A stretch of DNA of 64,000 nucleotides from RGIG4140 sp045655105 (GCA_045655105.1 JAZOOQ010000056.1:1-64000); one strand, 5' to 3'; shown: positions 8,213-16,614, numbered from the stretch's first letter. Translations and numbers: made by a program. Notes: generated from the sequence alone by a model not told the origin.

Positions 8213-9298
8213 TTAATTTTCTTGTGCCATTGCGCCTGAAACGACTTCGGCAATATCTGTTGTAATTTTTGATTGTCTGGTTCTTCTATAAATTTTTTGC
8301 ATATCATGGAGCATGTCATTTGCATTTTTAGTTGCATTATCCATGGCCATTAATCTAGCTGCATTATCAGCAACTTCTGTTTCTAGAAGAACACGGTTGA
8401 CATAAGCTGTCATATATTGAGGTAAAATGCGTTCTAAAATGCCTAAATCGCCACCTTCATAATCATACATTTCTGGTTCTCTGGTCGCTGGTTTTAAAAG
8501 GCTTGATTCTAATGCGCCAAAAGGTGAAAACAAATCACCTTTCCCAAAGGCTTTTAAAAAGCTTGTTTGTTTTAGCGCAATTTTCTTTTGCCCCAAAACG
8601 TCTCTTGAAATATAGTCTAAGTCATTGGTATCAATTAAAAATTGCCATGGGTTTTCTTCTGAAAACATTTTGCCGGGAATAAGTTGTTCAATTGTTGGGC
8701 GTTGTGATACAACAGACTTAAATTGATTATAAACAAAAAGGCAAACATCAAACTTATCTTTATAAAAAGCTTTTGTTAAATCGCTTGAAAGTCGTTCAGC
8801 ATCTAAATAACTTTCACCTGCATTAAAAACTTTTTTCTTCACAGTAATCATGCGAATATTTGGGTAAAAGCGCTTTAAAATTTCAGCCCCTTTTGTGCCA
8901 AAGCAAAGAAGAGTTATTTCTTTTTGTTCTTTTTGAAGATATTTAATAACTTCTTGTGTTTTTTGAACAACTTGTACATTAGATGCGCCACTTAATCCAT
9001 CATCAGATGTGATGACAACAATGGTATATTTTAAATCGTTCCCATTTCCTTTTAAAAGACGAGGTAATGGTAATAAAGTTGGATCATCTTTCCAGATTAA
9101 GTCATCTTGACGTTTTGTTGCGCTTCTGATTAATCGGCGAATAACACGATTCATCTCTGTCATATATGGAGTGGTCTTCATAAAAGCTGTTTGCAATTTT
9201 TTCAGCCTTGAAATTGCAACCACTTTCATTGAAGAAGTCACTTGATATGTGGATTTAATCGTTTTTATACGATCAGATATCTTTTTTAATGAACTCAT
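8213..9298 (-). CDS. atpG: ATP synthase gamma subunit, extended
   Basis: The rotor shaft of F1. The N-terminal helix (MSSLKKISDRIKTIKSTYQVT, then SSMKVVAISRL) and the C-terminal helix (VADNAARLMAMDNATKNA to SGAMAQEN) are typical. The product is 361 residues against about 290 in most bacteria. The extra length is mainly an insert of about 60 residues after YNQFKSVVSQRPTIEQLIP (roughly residues 215-280), before the final helices. The usual GLCGG near residue 90 is GLSGA here. Its start overlaps the atpA stop by 4 bases (ATGA). Confidence 0.95.
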   Translation of the reverse strand: MSSLKKISDRIKTIKSTYQVTSSMKVVAISRLKKLQTAFMKTTPYMTEMNRVIRRLIRSATKRQDDLIWKDDPTLLPLPRLLKGNGNDLKYTIVVITSDDGLSGASNVQVVQKTQEVIKYLQKEQKEITLLCFGTKGAEILKRFYPNIRMITVKKKVFNAGESYLDAERLSSDLTKAFYKDKFDVCLFVYNQFKSVVSQRPTIEQLIPGKMFSEENPWQFLIDTNDLDYISRDVLGQKKIALKQTSFLKAFGKGDLFSPFGALESSLLKPATREPEMYDYEGGDLGILERILPQYMTAYVNRVLLETEVADNAARLMAMDNATKNANDMLHDMQKIYRRTRQSKITTDIAEVVSGAMAQEN

Positions 9299-11091
9299 TC
9301 GTCACTTTTTCCCATGTCTTTAGATAGTGTTTTAAGAATTTGGATAAGTTGTTCTTTTGTTTCCTCAGTTAAATCATTTGTTTTGGTGATATCTTCATAA
9401 ATTTTTGGATGTTCTTTTTCTATCACATCATGAAGTTTTGCTTCAAAAGAAGAAATTTGATCTAAAGGAATATTATCTAAATAGCCATTTACGCCAGCAA
9501 AAATTGAAACAACTTCTTCAGCCATAGAATAAGGGTGATATTGTTTTTGTTTCATAATCTCAGTTAAACGAGAACCTCTATTTAAAAGAGATTGGGTTGC
9601 TGGATCAAGATCTGATGCAAATTGAGAAAAGTTCATTACTTCGCGATACTGGGCTAAGTCTAATTTTAAAGAACCAGCCACTTTTTTCATAGCTTTGCTT
9701 TGTGCTGCAGAACCAACACGGCTGACGGATAACCCAACGTTAATAGCAGGGCGAACGCCTTGTAAAAAGAGGTTGGTTTCTAAGAAAATTTGACCATCTG
9801 TAATGGAAATAACGTTTGTTGGAATATAAGCTGAAACGTCTCCTTCTTGTGTTTCAATAACTGGTAATGCGGTAAGCGAGCCACTGCCATATTCCTTGCT
9901 AAGTTGAGCAGCGCGTTCTAATAATCTTGAGTGAAGATAAAACACGTCTCCAGGATAAGCTTCACGACCTGTTGGGCGTTTTAACAGTAAGCTCATTTCG
10001 CGATATGCAACAGCATGCTTTGATAAGTCGTCATAAAAGACAATAGCATTCATGGAATTATCCCTGAAATATTCGCCAATGGTACAACCTGCATAAGGAG
10101 CTAAATATTGCATTGCGGCACTATCTGAAGCGGTTGCAGAAACAATAATTGTGTAATCCATTGCGCCATTTTCTTCTAAAATTCTCATAATATCGCGCAC
10201 AGTTGATTGTTTTTGGCCGATTGCAACATAAATACAGAATAATTTTTCAGAGTCGGGCAAAACGGCATTTTTTTCTTTTTGGCTTAAAATTGTATCTAAG
10301 ATAATAGCTGTTTTTCCCGTTTGGCGATCCCCAATAATGAGCTCGCGTTGACCTCTTCCAATTGGAACAAGTGCGTCAATTCCTTTAATTCCTGTTTGAA
10401 TTGGTTTATTAACAGAACTTCTTGCAATGATGCCTGGGGCAGGGGCCATTACAGGATGGAGTGGTAAGTTTTCAAATCCTTCTTTCCCATCGATTGGATT
10501 GCCAAGAGGGTTTAAAACTCGACCCAATAATTCCATGCCAACAGGAACAGTGTTCATTTGTTTTGTTCTTGATACGATGGCACCTTCTCTAATGTTTTGA
10601 GCATCGTTAAAAATAACGATATCAACCACATCTGGGTTTAAGTTAAGAGCCATCCCTGTTTGGCCAGTTTCAAATTCCACGCGTTCACCTGATGCAATGG
10701 ATTTTAATCCTTCAACTCGGGCAACTCCATCAGAAACAGATAAAACTTTTCCAACTTCTTTTATTTCTTTTTTATCTTCAAAAGTGGAAACAGTATCAGA
10801 AAAAACTTCTGCAATTTTTGTAACATCAACAGCTCTTGCAACTCGTTTTTCAATTTCTTGTTGAAAATTGGAAAGTTGACCTTTAACAGAGGCATCAATT
10901 AACAAAGAGTCAACATTTAATTTAAGGCCACCTAAAAGGGAAGGATTTACTTTTACTTGCAAGATAAAATGATCTGTTTTTAAAATTTCAGTTAATCTTG
11001 TTTTTAAAGTTTCTAATTGCTTTTCGGATAAGCTGACGGCAGATTCAATTTCAATAAACTTTGTTTTATCTAAAGTGTTTGTCATAATCAT
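9295..11091 (-). CDS. atpA: ATP synthase alpha subunit with N-terminal delta-subunit domain (fusion)
   Basis: Residues about 86-598 form a complete alpha subunit: VLSVSDGVARVEGL, Walker A GDRQTGKT (254-261) and the VFYDDLSKHA stretch. From Walker A back to the expected alpha start there are about 85 surplus residues. Those (about 13-83) match the C-terminal domain of subunit delta/OSCP: IESAVSLSEKQLE, the VKVNPSLLGGLKLNV strand pair, LIDASVKGQL and a closing helix. That domain normally holds F1 to the b-subunit stalk. The N-terminal six-helix domain of delta is absent, and no separate atpH lies upstream in the window. This is the first gene of the operon. Two ATGs (codons 1 and 3) could both be used. 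Confidence 0.97.
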   Translation of the reverse strand: MIMTNTLDKTKFIEIESAVSLSEKQLETLKTRLTEILKTDHFILQVKVNPSLLGGLKLNVDSLLIDASVKGQLSNFQQEIEKRVARAVDVTKIAEVFSDTVSTFEDKKEIKEVGKVLSVSDGVARVEGLKSIASGERVEFETGQTGMALNLNPDVVDIVIFNDAQNIREGAIVSRTKQMNTVPVGMELLGRVLNPLGNPIDGKEGFENLPLHPVMAPAPGIIARSSVNKPIQTGIKGIDALVPIGRGQRELIIGDRQTGKTAIILDTILSQKEKNAVLPDSEKLFCIYVAIGQKQSTVRDIMRILEENGAMDYTIIVSATASDSAAMQYLAPYAGCTIGEYFRDNSMNAIVFYDDLSKHAVAYREMSLLLKRPTGREAYPGDVFYLHSRLLERAAQLSKEYGSGSLTALPVIETQEGDVSAYIPTNVISITDGQIFLETNLFLQGVRPAINVGLSVSRVGSAAQSKAMKKVAGSLKLDLAQYREVMNFSQFASDLDPATQSLLNRGSRLTEIMKQKQYHPYSMAEEVVSIFAGVNGYLDNIPLDQISSFEAKLHDVIEKEHPKIYEDITKTNDLTEETKEQLIQILKTLSKDMGKSDE

Positions 11092-11119
11092 TTAATCCTT
11101 TGAAAAAAAATAATGACTT

Positions 11120-11148
11120 CTTTTATCACAATTATCCTTTTCTTGCAA
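11120..11148 (-). promoter_or_regulatory. Promoter of the atp operon
   Basis: Minus strand: TTGCAA, 17-bp spacer, TAAAAG, 29 bases ahead of the atpA start. Confidence 0.5.
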
Positions 11149-11171
11149 GAGAAGAAGCATTCTTTTTTAAT

Positions 11172-11203
11172 AAAAAAGGCATACAAAAAAATGTATGCCT
11201 TTA
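11172..11203 (-). terminator. Terminator of the 104-aa gene
   Basis: AAAGGCATACA / TGTATGCCTTT stem followed by Ts on the minus strand. It separates the gene at 11222 from the atp operon. Confidence 0.8.
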
Positions 11204-11221
11204 AAAATTTAAAATTAAGAG

Positions 11222-11536
11222 TTATCGGTTGATGTTTTGGCGAATTTCTTCATCAATTTGCATCATGTATCCTTCTTGGTATGGATCTTTCCCTTCGCTG
11301 ACACTTTTTGCTTCATTTAATCCATATTTATTTGCTTTTTCCCCTAATCTTGAAGAAGCATCAAAAAACAAATGAATTTGTCTTCCAGAAATATTTTTAT
11401 ATTGGGTGAATTGGTGTTTTATTTTATCATAGACTTCAAAGGGATTCATTCCTAATAAAATCCATGCAATAATAAGAAATTCACCTGCATGAATAGCAAG
11501 AGCTACAATCATTTTTTTTAATTTATCGAAGTCCAT
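11222..11536 (-). CDS. Small membrane protein, unknown function
   Basis: The 104-residue product has one membrane segment (about residues 10-30, ALAIHAGEFLIIAWILLG) and then a charged, helical, probably cytoplasmic or periplasmic tail (SGRQIHLFFDASSRLGEKAN). AAAGGG precedes the ATG and a terminator follows, so it is a single-gene unit just upstream of the atp operon. I do not recognise the family. The position next to atpA raises the idea of an ATP synthase accessory protein (AtpI-like genes are small membrane proteins), but no AtpI motif is visible. Confidence 0.65.
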   Translation of the reverse strand: MDFDKLKKMIVALAIHAGEFLIIAWILLGMNPFEVYDKIKHQFTQYKNISGRQIHLFFDASSRLGEKANKYGLNEAKSVSEGKDPYQEGYMMQIDEEIRQNINR

Positions 11537-11612
11537 GTTATTTTACCCTTTCATTTATTGAAAAAATTAATCATACTATAACTAAACTATAAGAAAAAAA
11601 TAAATATTGCAA

Positions 11613-12287
11613 ATGAAAAAAATTAAAGCTTTTGGATTTGAAGTTTCGCTTTTGAAAAGAATGAAACAAAAAACACTTCGATTAATGGTTTCAAAAACTG
11701 GTGAAGTGAAATTAACTATGCCCCTTTTTTGTTCAGAAAAGAAAGCTCTTGAATTTTTAAAAGAACATCAAAATTGGGTTTTAGAACAGTTGCAAAAACA
11801 TTACCTAAAAGTTTTTCAAGATAAAGATGAAGTGTTCATTTTGGGTAAAATTTATAAAATTATTCATGATGAAAAACAAAAAACAAGTGTTGTTGTTCAA
11901 GATGATGTTTTATATATTGGTGGTGAAAAGGAATTTTTGCATCGTAGATTATGCAATTTTGCAAAAAAAGAATTGTTGAAATATATTTATGAAAAATCTT
12001 TTTTGTTTTCTAAAATAATTGATCGAAAAATTAATAAAATTACGCTTAAAGATATGACTTCTAGATGGGGAAGTTGTTCCTCTGCTGGGAATTTAAATTT
12101 TTGCTTTAAATTGGCATTTGCCCCCTTATTTGTTGTGGATTATTTAATTGCGCACGAAGTGGCACATTTAAAAGAAATGAATCATTCGAATGCTTTTTGG
12201 GAAACGGTTGCACTGATGAATACTGAACAGGCAAAAGCCCAAAGTTGGCTTCGAAAAAATGGATCTGACTTAATGAAAATTAAATAA
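11613..12287 (+). CDS. YgjP-type zinc metallopeptidase (DUF45, M48-related)
   Basis: The zinc motif HEVAHLKEMNH is preceded by DMTSRWGSCSSAGNLNFCF and LAFAPLFVVDYLIAHE, the standard order of the YgjP/DUF45 family. The product is 224 residues from ATG 11613; a TTG at 11607 would add two. It has no signal peptide, so it is probably cytoplasmic. The ribosome site is weak. Substrates of this family are largely unknown. The 3' end lies next to the terminator of the RNA encoded on the opposite strand. Confidence 0.9.
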   Translation: MKKIKAFGFEVSLLKRMKQKTLRLMVSKTGEVKLTMPLFCSEKKALEFLKEHQNWVLEQLQKHYLKVFQDKDEVFILGKIYKIIHDEKQKTSVVVQDDVLYIGGEKEFLHRRLCNFAKKELLKYIYEKSFLFSKIIDRKINKITLKDMTSRWGSCSSAGNLNFCFKLAFAPLFVVDYLIAHEVAHLKEMNHSNAFWETVALMNTEQAKAQSWLRKNGSDLMKIK

Positions 12288-12289
12288 AA

Positions 12290-12316
12290 AAGAAAAGGGG
12301 CCCTTGAAGGGCCCCT
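12290..12316 (-). terminator. GC-rich terminator of the small RNA
   Basis: Minus strand AGGGGCCCTT / AAGGGCCCCT stem with a T-rich tail. On the plus strand no T run follows, so it belongs to the minus-strand transcript. Confidence 0.8.
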
Positions 12317-12442
12317 AGCGGAAAGAGGAACAATGAAAAAAGGGGGGGGGACAGGTTCACTCTTTCCCAATGGTGTTTGGTTTCACAAAAATAGGGAGAC
12401 TAAAAAATAACTCAAACACCTTGATCATCACCTCTTGATGAT
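12290..12442 (-). ncRNA. Candidate structured small RNA with own promoter and terminator
   Basis: On the minus strand a promoter (12449-12477) should start a transcript of about 150 bases near 12442. Three perfect or near-perfect hairpins follow: ATCATCA/TGATGAT (12424-12442), GGTGTTTG/CAAACACC (12372-12420) and a 12-bp stem GGAAAGAG-GAAC (12320-12367, one bulge). A GC-rich terminator (12296-12316) with a T-rich tail ends it. The loop of the third hairpin carries nine Cs and six Ts. I see no match to 6S, 4.5S, tmRNA or RNase P motifs. A 23-codon frame (12357-12428) lies inside, so a small mRNA is the alternative. Confidence 0.6.
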
Positions 12443-12448
12443 AATTGC

Positions 12449-12477
12449 ATTATATCTTATTTTTAAAAAAAAGTCAA
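12449..12477 (-). promoter_or_regulatory. Strong promoter of the small RNA
   Basis: Minus strand: TTGACT, 17-bp spacer, TATAAT. No protein gene on this strand begins downstream within range, which points to an RNA product. Confidence 0.8.
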
Positions 12478-12773
12478 CACTTTTTTATAAATATATTGAC
12501 AAAATAATTTTATATAAAAAATGTTAAAAACATCATTAAAAATCAATATGTTATAAATTTTAAATATGAATGTATTTTGATTAATAGTAATAAAAAAGAA
12601 AGAATTGAAAAAAAATTTTTAAACGAAAAATAATGAAAAAAGGCCTAAAAAATGGGGTTTTAGTACAAAAATTAACAAATTATTAATCAGATTCGCACTT
12701 TTTTGATTTTAAAAATGCTTAACTAATTGAAAAATAATGAGTATTTTTATTTTTCTGATTCTTAAAAAATAAG

Positions 12774-12831
12774 AAAAAAGCAGCGAGATGAGGAAGTTTT
12801 TATTTTTTTAGGGAAGATGCTGCTTTTTTCT
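12774..12831 (-). terminator. Probable terminator of lexA
   Basis: AAAAAAGCAGC / GCTGCTTTTTT arms enclose a long AT-rich loop, with a T-rich tail on the minus strand just after lexA. The region 12481-12773 is very AT-rich and I see no gene in it. Confidence 0.5.
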
Positions 12832-12844
12832 TAAGGGAAACTTT

Positions 12845-13528
12845 TTAATGGTATGCCCTCATTAATCCAACTAATAATCCTTGAACTTCAACACGGGCAA
12901 TATCTAATGTGCGTGGTTCATAGGCTGGATTTTCAGGAATTAATGTTACTTGTCTGCCTTTTACTTGAATGCGTTTGAGTGTGGCTTCAAACCCATCTAC
13001 CAATGCAACAACAATGGATCCATTTGGGGCATAATCAGCTCGTTTGATGATAACGGTGTCTCCATCCATAATACCTGCATTAATCATAGAATCGCCTTCA
13101 ATTTTAAGAGCATAATGTTCGCCAGAACCCATCATGTGAGAAGGAACTGTGACCATATCATTGGGATTGCGAATAGCTTCAATGGGAACTCCTGCCGCAA
13201 TTTTTCCAAACAAAGGAATTTCAATTGAATTATCATTGACAACATTATAAACAGATTGCGAAAAGCCTTTAGTTTTATTTTTTCCCATAACTTTAACAGG
13301 AGCAACATATTTTTCGGCGGGCATGGTTAAAACTTCAATTGCTCTGGCTCGGTTAGGGGCTCTTTTAATAAATTTTCTTTGCTCAAGTGCACTAATGATG
13401 CGATGAATACCAGATTTTGAATGAAGATTTAATTTTTCTTTCATTTCATCAAAGGAGGGGCAGACGCCTTTTTCTTTAATTGTATCGTTGATGAATGTTA
13501 AGAGTAAATATTGTTTTTGCGTCAGCAT
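12845..13528 (-). CDS. lexA: LexA repressor
   Basis: The start is placed at ATG 13528 (MLTQKQYLLLTFI) because GGAGAG lies 6 bases upstream and the frame further up crosses the promoter. The 227 residues have a winged-helix N-domain (FDEMKEKLNLHSKSGIHRII), the self-cleavage site AAGVPIE (Ala112-Gly113), the serine in GDSM (Ser147) and the general-base lysine in EATLKR (Lys185). It represses SOS genes until RecA filaments trigger autocleavage. A near-perfect SOS box lies at its own promoter, so it should be autoregulated. Confidence 0.97.
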   Translation of the reverse strand: MLTQKQYLLLTFINDTIKEKGVCPSFDEMKEKLNLHSKSGIHRIISALEQRKFIKRAPNRARAIEVLTMPAEKYVAPVKVMGKNKTKGFSQSVYNVVNDNSIEIPLFGKIAAGVPIEAIRNPNDMVTVPSHMMGSGEHYALKIEGDSMINAGIMDGDTVIIKRADYAPNGSIVVALVDGFEATLKRIQVKGRQVTLIPENPAYEPRTLDIARVEVQGLLVGLMRAYH

Positions 13529-13551
13529 ATTAAGCTCTCCAAGTTTAAGAT

Positions 13552-13566
13552 ATTCCACTTTTGTTC
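13552..13566 (-). promoter_or_regulatory. SOS box, LexA operator
   Basis: ATTC-N7-GTTC (plus-strand reading) is one base from the alphaproteobacterial LexA site GTTC-N7-GTTC. It sits just downstream of the lexA -10 box, over the expected start of transcription. Confidence 0.7.
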
Positions 13567-13568
13567 TT

Positions 13569-13597
13569 ATCCTAAAATAAAAAAAATTCTTTGTCAA
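13569..13597 (-). promoter_or_regulatory. lexA promoter
   Basis: Minus strand: TTGACA, 17-bp spacer, TAGGAT. Confidence 0.7.
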
Positions 13598-13653
13598 TAA
13601 AAAAATTTTTTTATAAAAAAAAGAATGTGAAATATTCTTTTTTCTTGAAATAT

Positions 13654-13682
13654 TTGACTTTTTTGCTATTTTGAGATATACT
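13654..13682 (+). promoter_or_regulatory. Promoter of the ankyrin gene at 13720
   Basis: TTGACT, 17-bp spacer, TATACT; divergent from the lexA promoter. Confidence 0.75.
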
Positions 13683-13719
13683 TGTAATTAATAGATAAAG
13701 AAAAAAAGAGGCAAAAAAG

Positions 13720-14205
13720 ATGATTGAAGAAGAAATGGAACGAGATAATATTCAAGTTTTAATGGCGCATCGTATTCAAAGTGCAATTGATTCAGGGGAT
13801 TTAATTGAACTTCAAGATTGCGCCGCTTTATTGGATGTGAAACGTATCTTCTTTGTTGAAATGGATGAAGAAACAGAGCGAAAATTGGCAAAGCCGATTT
13901 TGGTCTATGCGGCTGAACATGGGTCAGTGGATGTTGTTAAATTTTTGCTTGAAGTTGGTTGTGATATTAATGCGCAAGATACATTTGGAAATACGGCACT
14001 TCTTTGCGCAGTTGAAAATAATCGATATGAATTGATGAAATTTTTGTTGCGTCAACCAGGGATTCATGTTGAGTTGGCCAATTTTTATGGGGAAAATATT
14101 TTTTCAATTGCAGCTCTTAATAATGATGAGCAAATTACAGAATATTTAAAAACATTAAAATTCCAAAAATCAGATATCGCCGAAAGTGTTTTTCAAGTGA
14201 ATTAA
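13720..14205 (+). CDS. Small ankyrin-repeat protein
   Basis: The 161-residue protein holds about three ankyrin units: PILVYAAEHGSVDVVKFLLE, then GNTALLCAVENNRYELMKFLL and NIFSIAALNNDEQITEYL. The N-terminal 50 residues are acidic and helical. There is no export signal. Ankyrin units bind other proteins; the partner is unknown. It is divergent from lexA with its own promoter, and convergent with uvrD. Confidence 0.85.
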   Translation: MIEEEMERDNIQVLMAHRIQSAIDSGDLIELQDCAALLDVKRIFFVEMDEETERKLAKPILVYAAEHGSVDVVKFLLEVGCDINAQDTFGNTALLCAVENNRYELMKFLLRQPGIHVELANFYGENIFSIAALNNDEQITEYLKTLKFQKSDIAESVFQVN

Positions 14206-14206
14206 A

Positions 14207-14230
14207 ATTATTTTAAGTTGTTAAAATAAT
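14207..14230. terminator. Possible AT-only hairpin between convergent genes
   Basis: Perfect 10-bp inverted repeat ATTATTTTAA / TTAAAATAAT with a 4-base loop between the ankyrin gene and uvrD. It has no GC pairs and no long T tail, so it is a weak terminator at best. Confidence 0.3.
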
Positions 14231-14243
14231 AAGGCTGTTATTT

Positions 14244-16376
14244 TTATGATTTAATTTTGATCAATCTCGGTGTTTCAATATTTTCAAATTTAATTAGGCC
14301 GGTATTATCGTTTTGGTTATATTCAATAAGAGTGCCTTTTCCTAAATATTTATGGTTAATAGTAGATCCAACTTCATAATTATGCATTTGTGTGTTGTTA
14401 ATAAATGCATCGATTCTTGTGATTTGTTGTTTTGTTTGATTTTTGTATTCTTCATCTAGTTTGGTAATAAATGTTAATAGCTTTGGATTTATTTCTAAAA
14501 TAAAGCGAGATGGATATCTGAATGAATTATCAAAATTTAGGCCTTCTGAATCAGATAAAAATAATTTGAGTTCAGCTCTTGTAATTGCAACATAAGCAAG
14601 TCGTCGTTCCTCTTCAAGTTCTGTATTGCTTTTGACATTATAAGATGGAAAAATACCTTCAGATAGTGAGCAAAGAAATACATAAGGGAACTCTAATCCT
14701 TTTGCGGTGTGGATAGTCATAAGTTTAATGGAATTTTGATCAGTTGTTTTTTTATCTTGATTTGTTAGCAATGATATTTGTTGTAAATATTCAGTAAGTT
14801 CAAGTTTCTCGCCAAAATGACTTTCATACTCAATGATTGATTGTTTGAGCTCAGCTAAATTATCAAGTCGTTCTTGATCTCCATCCCTTTTTAGTTCTTC
14901 TTGATAGCCACTTTTTGTTAATAAAAATTCTAATATGTCTGTTAATTTTGCTGTTTTTAATTTTTTTTCTGCTGTATTAAATAATTTAACAAAATTCATA
15001 GCGTGAGTGTTGGTTAATCTATTTTCTTTTATGTTTTTGATTAAAGCAGAGTATAGTGAGCACGAATTTTGATTTGCAGTGTTTTGAATTAGTTCAATCT
15101 TTTTTTTCCCAATACCTCGTTTTGGGGTATTGATGATTCTTAAAAAAGAAATATCATCTTTATATAAAAGGAATCTCATATAAGACAGTATGTCTTTTAC
15201 TTCTCTTCGTTCATAAAAGCTTATTCCACTGTAAATAGTGTAGGGAATTTTTGCTCTTATTAGGCCATCTTCAAGTGTTCTCGAACAATAATGAGCTCTG
15301 TATAGAATAGCAATATCCCTGTAGTTTGCTTTTTGTTTTTTGAGTTTTTTGATTTCTTTTATAATCCAATCAGTTTCTAATTTTGACGTTTTTAGATGAT
15401 TATAAATGACTGGATTTGTTAGAGTTTTAACGGCAGATAAATCTTTTTTTATTCTATCTTTGTTGTTTGAAATAAGTGAATTTGCAACGTCTAAAATATT
15501 TTGCGTTGACCTGTAATTTTTATTCAAAACAAAGGTTTTAACGTTTTTAAATTGATTGTTGAAATCTAAAATGAAATTTTGCTGGGATCCGCGCCAAGAA
15601 TAAATGGTTTGATCTGGATCACCAACAATAAATAGGTTTTTATGGTGTTGGCTTAAATAAGATACTAAGTCATATTGACGTTCTGATACATCTTGAAATT
15701 CGTCAACCATAATATATTGAAGACGTTCTTGCCATTTTTTTAAAATTTTTTTAAAATTTCTAAATATATACAGTGTAAAATAAATTAGATCATCAAAATC
15801 TAGACCAAATGCTTTCTTTTGCTCATAGATGTACCCATATAATATTTTATTATGAGGATCAGGATTTTGTTTTGCGAGATTATATTTTTTTGATATCTCA
15901 CTTGTATTTGAAGTAATTAAAAAATCAATATCTTTATTTTTGGATATGAAATCAATAGCATTTTTGAATGTAATGTCACTTTGTGAAAGCTCGCAATCCT
16001 CATATACTTTTCTTAGAATTGTTTTTTTGTCTTCGTTATCTATAATAAAAAATTGTTTTGGGTAATTGAGTGTATGGATATCTTCTCGTAAAATGGTTAC
16101 ACAGAAAGAGTGAAATGTCGAAATGTAGGCAGTGTCGTGATCACCAATTAGGTTTTTAATGCGACTTTTCATTTCTTGTGCAGCTTTATTGGTAAAGGTT
16201 ACGCAAAGAATACTTTTTGTTGGAATACCTAAATTTTGGACAAGGTGTGCATACCTATGTGTTAAAACTTTTGTTTTGCCACTTCCTGCCCCAGCTATGA
16301 TTCTGATATAGCCTTCTGTTTCGAGAACACAAGTTTGTTGATCAGGATTTAGACTATTTAATAAACTGTTTGTCAT
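14244..16376 (-). CDS. uvrD: ATP-dependent DNA helicase UvrD/PcrA
   Basis: The 710-residue SF1A 3'-5' helicase has all motifs: IAGAGSGKTKVLTHR (I), FTNKAAQEMKSRI (Ia), VDEFQDVS (II), GDPDQTIYSWRG (III), LNKNYRST (IV) and TIHTAKGLEFPYVFL (V), with EEERRLAYVAITRA near VI. The C-terminus ends in the small Tudor-like domain (HKYLGKGTLIEYN to the last residues) that binds RNA polymerase in PcrA/UvrD. It acts in excision and mismatch repair. No SOS box is seen upstream and the ribosome site is weak. Confidence 0.95.
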   Translation of the reverse strand: MTNSLLNSLNPDQQTCVLETEGYIRIIAGAGSGKTKVLTHRYAHLVQNLGIPTKSILCVTFTNKAAQEMKSRIKNLIGDHDTAYISTFHSFCVTILREDIHTLNYPKQFFIIDNEDKKTILRKVYEDCELSQSDITFKNAIDFISKNKDIDFLITSNTSEISKKYNLAKQNPDPHNKILYGYIYEQKKAFGLDFDDLIYFTLYIFRNFKKILKKWQERLQYIMVDEFQDVSERQYDLVSYLSQHHKNLFIVGDPDQTIYSWRGSQQNFILDFNNQFKNVKTFVLNKNYRSTQNILDVANSLISNNKDRIKKDLSAVKTLTNPVIYNHLKTSKLETDWIIKEIKKLKKQKANYRDIAILYRAHYCSRTLEDGLIRAKIPYTIYSGISFYERREVKDILSYMRFLLYKDDISFLRIINTPKRGIGKKKIELIQNTANQNSCSLYSALIKNIKENRLTNTHAMNFVKLFNTAEKKLKTAKLTDILEFLLTKSGYQEELKRDGDQERLDNLAELKQSIIEYESHFGEKLELTEYLQQISLLTNQDKKTTDQNSIKLMTIHTAKGLEFPYVFLCSLSEGIFPSYNVKSNTELEEERRLAYVAITRAELKLFLSDSEGLNFDNSFRYPSRFILEINPKLLTFITKLDEEYKNQTKQQITRIDAFINNTQMHNYEVGSTINHKYLGKGTLIEYNQNDNTGLIKFENIETPRLIKIKS

Positions 16377-16614
16377 TTTTTACTCGTTTGTCTGTGATTA
16401 TAAAATATCATGTTTTTCTAATTTAAACAATCTTTTTTTATGAAAAATGAGGTGTTGAATGAATAGTATTTTATTATTTTTTATGATAATATGTAAGATC
16501 TATTCAGAAAGAACAGATTTGATTTTAAATTAGGTTTAAGTGTGTTACCACTTGTAAAATAATAATTATACAGGTTGTTGTATATTGAATATATTAATAT
16601 GGGAAAAGAAAAAA

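Noticed and set aside
12182..12370. 62-codon minus-strand frame across the ygjP end
   Set aside because: Overlaps the zinc-peptidase C-terminus and the GC terminator; no ribosome site.
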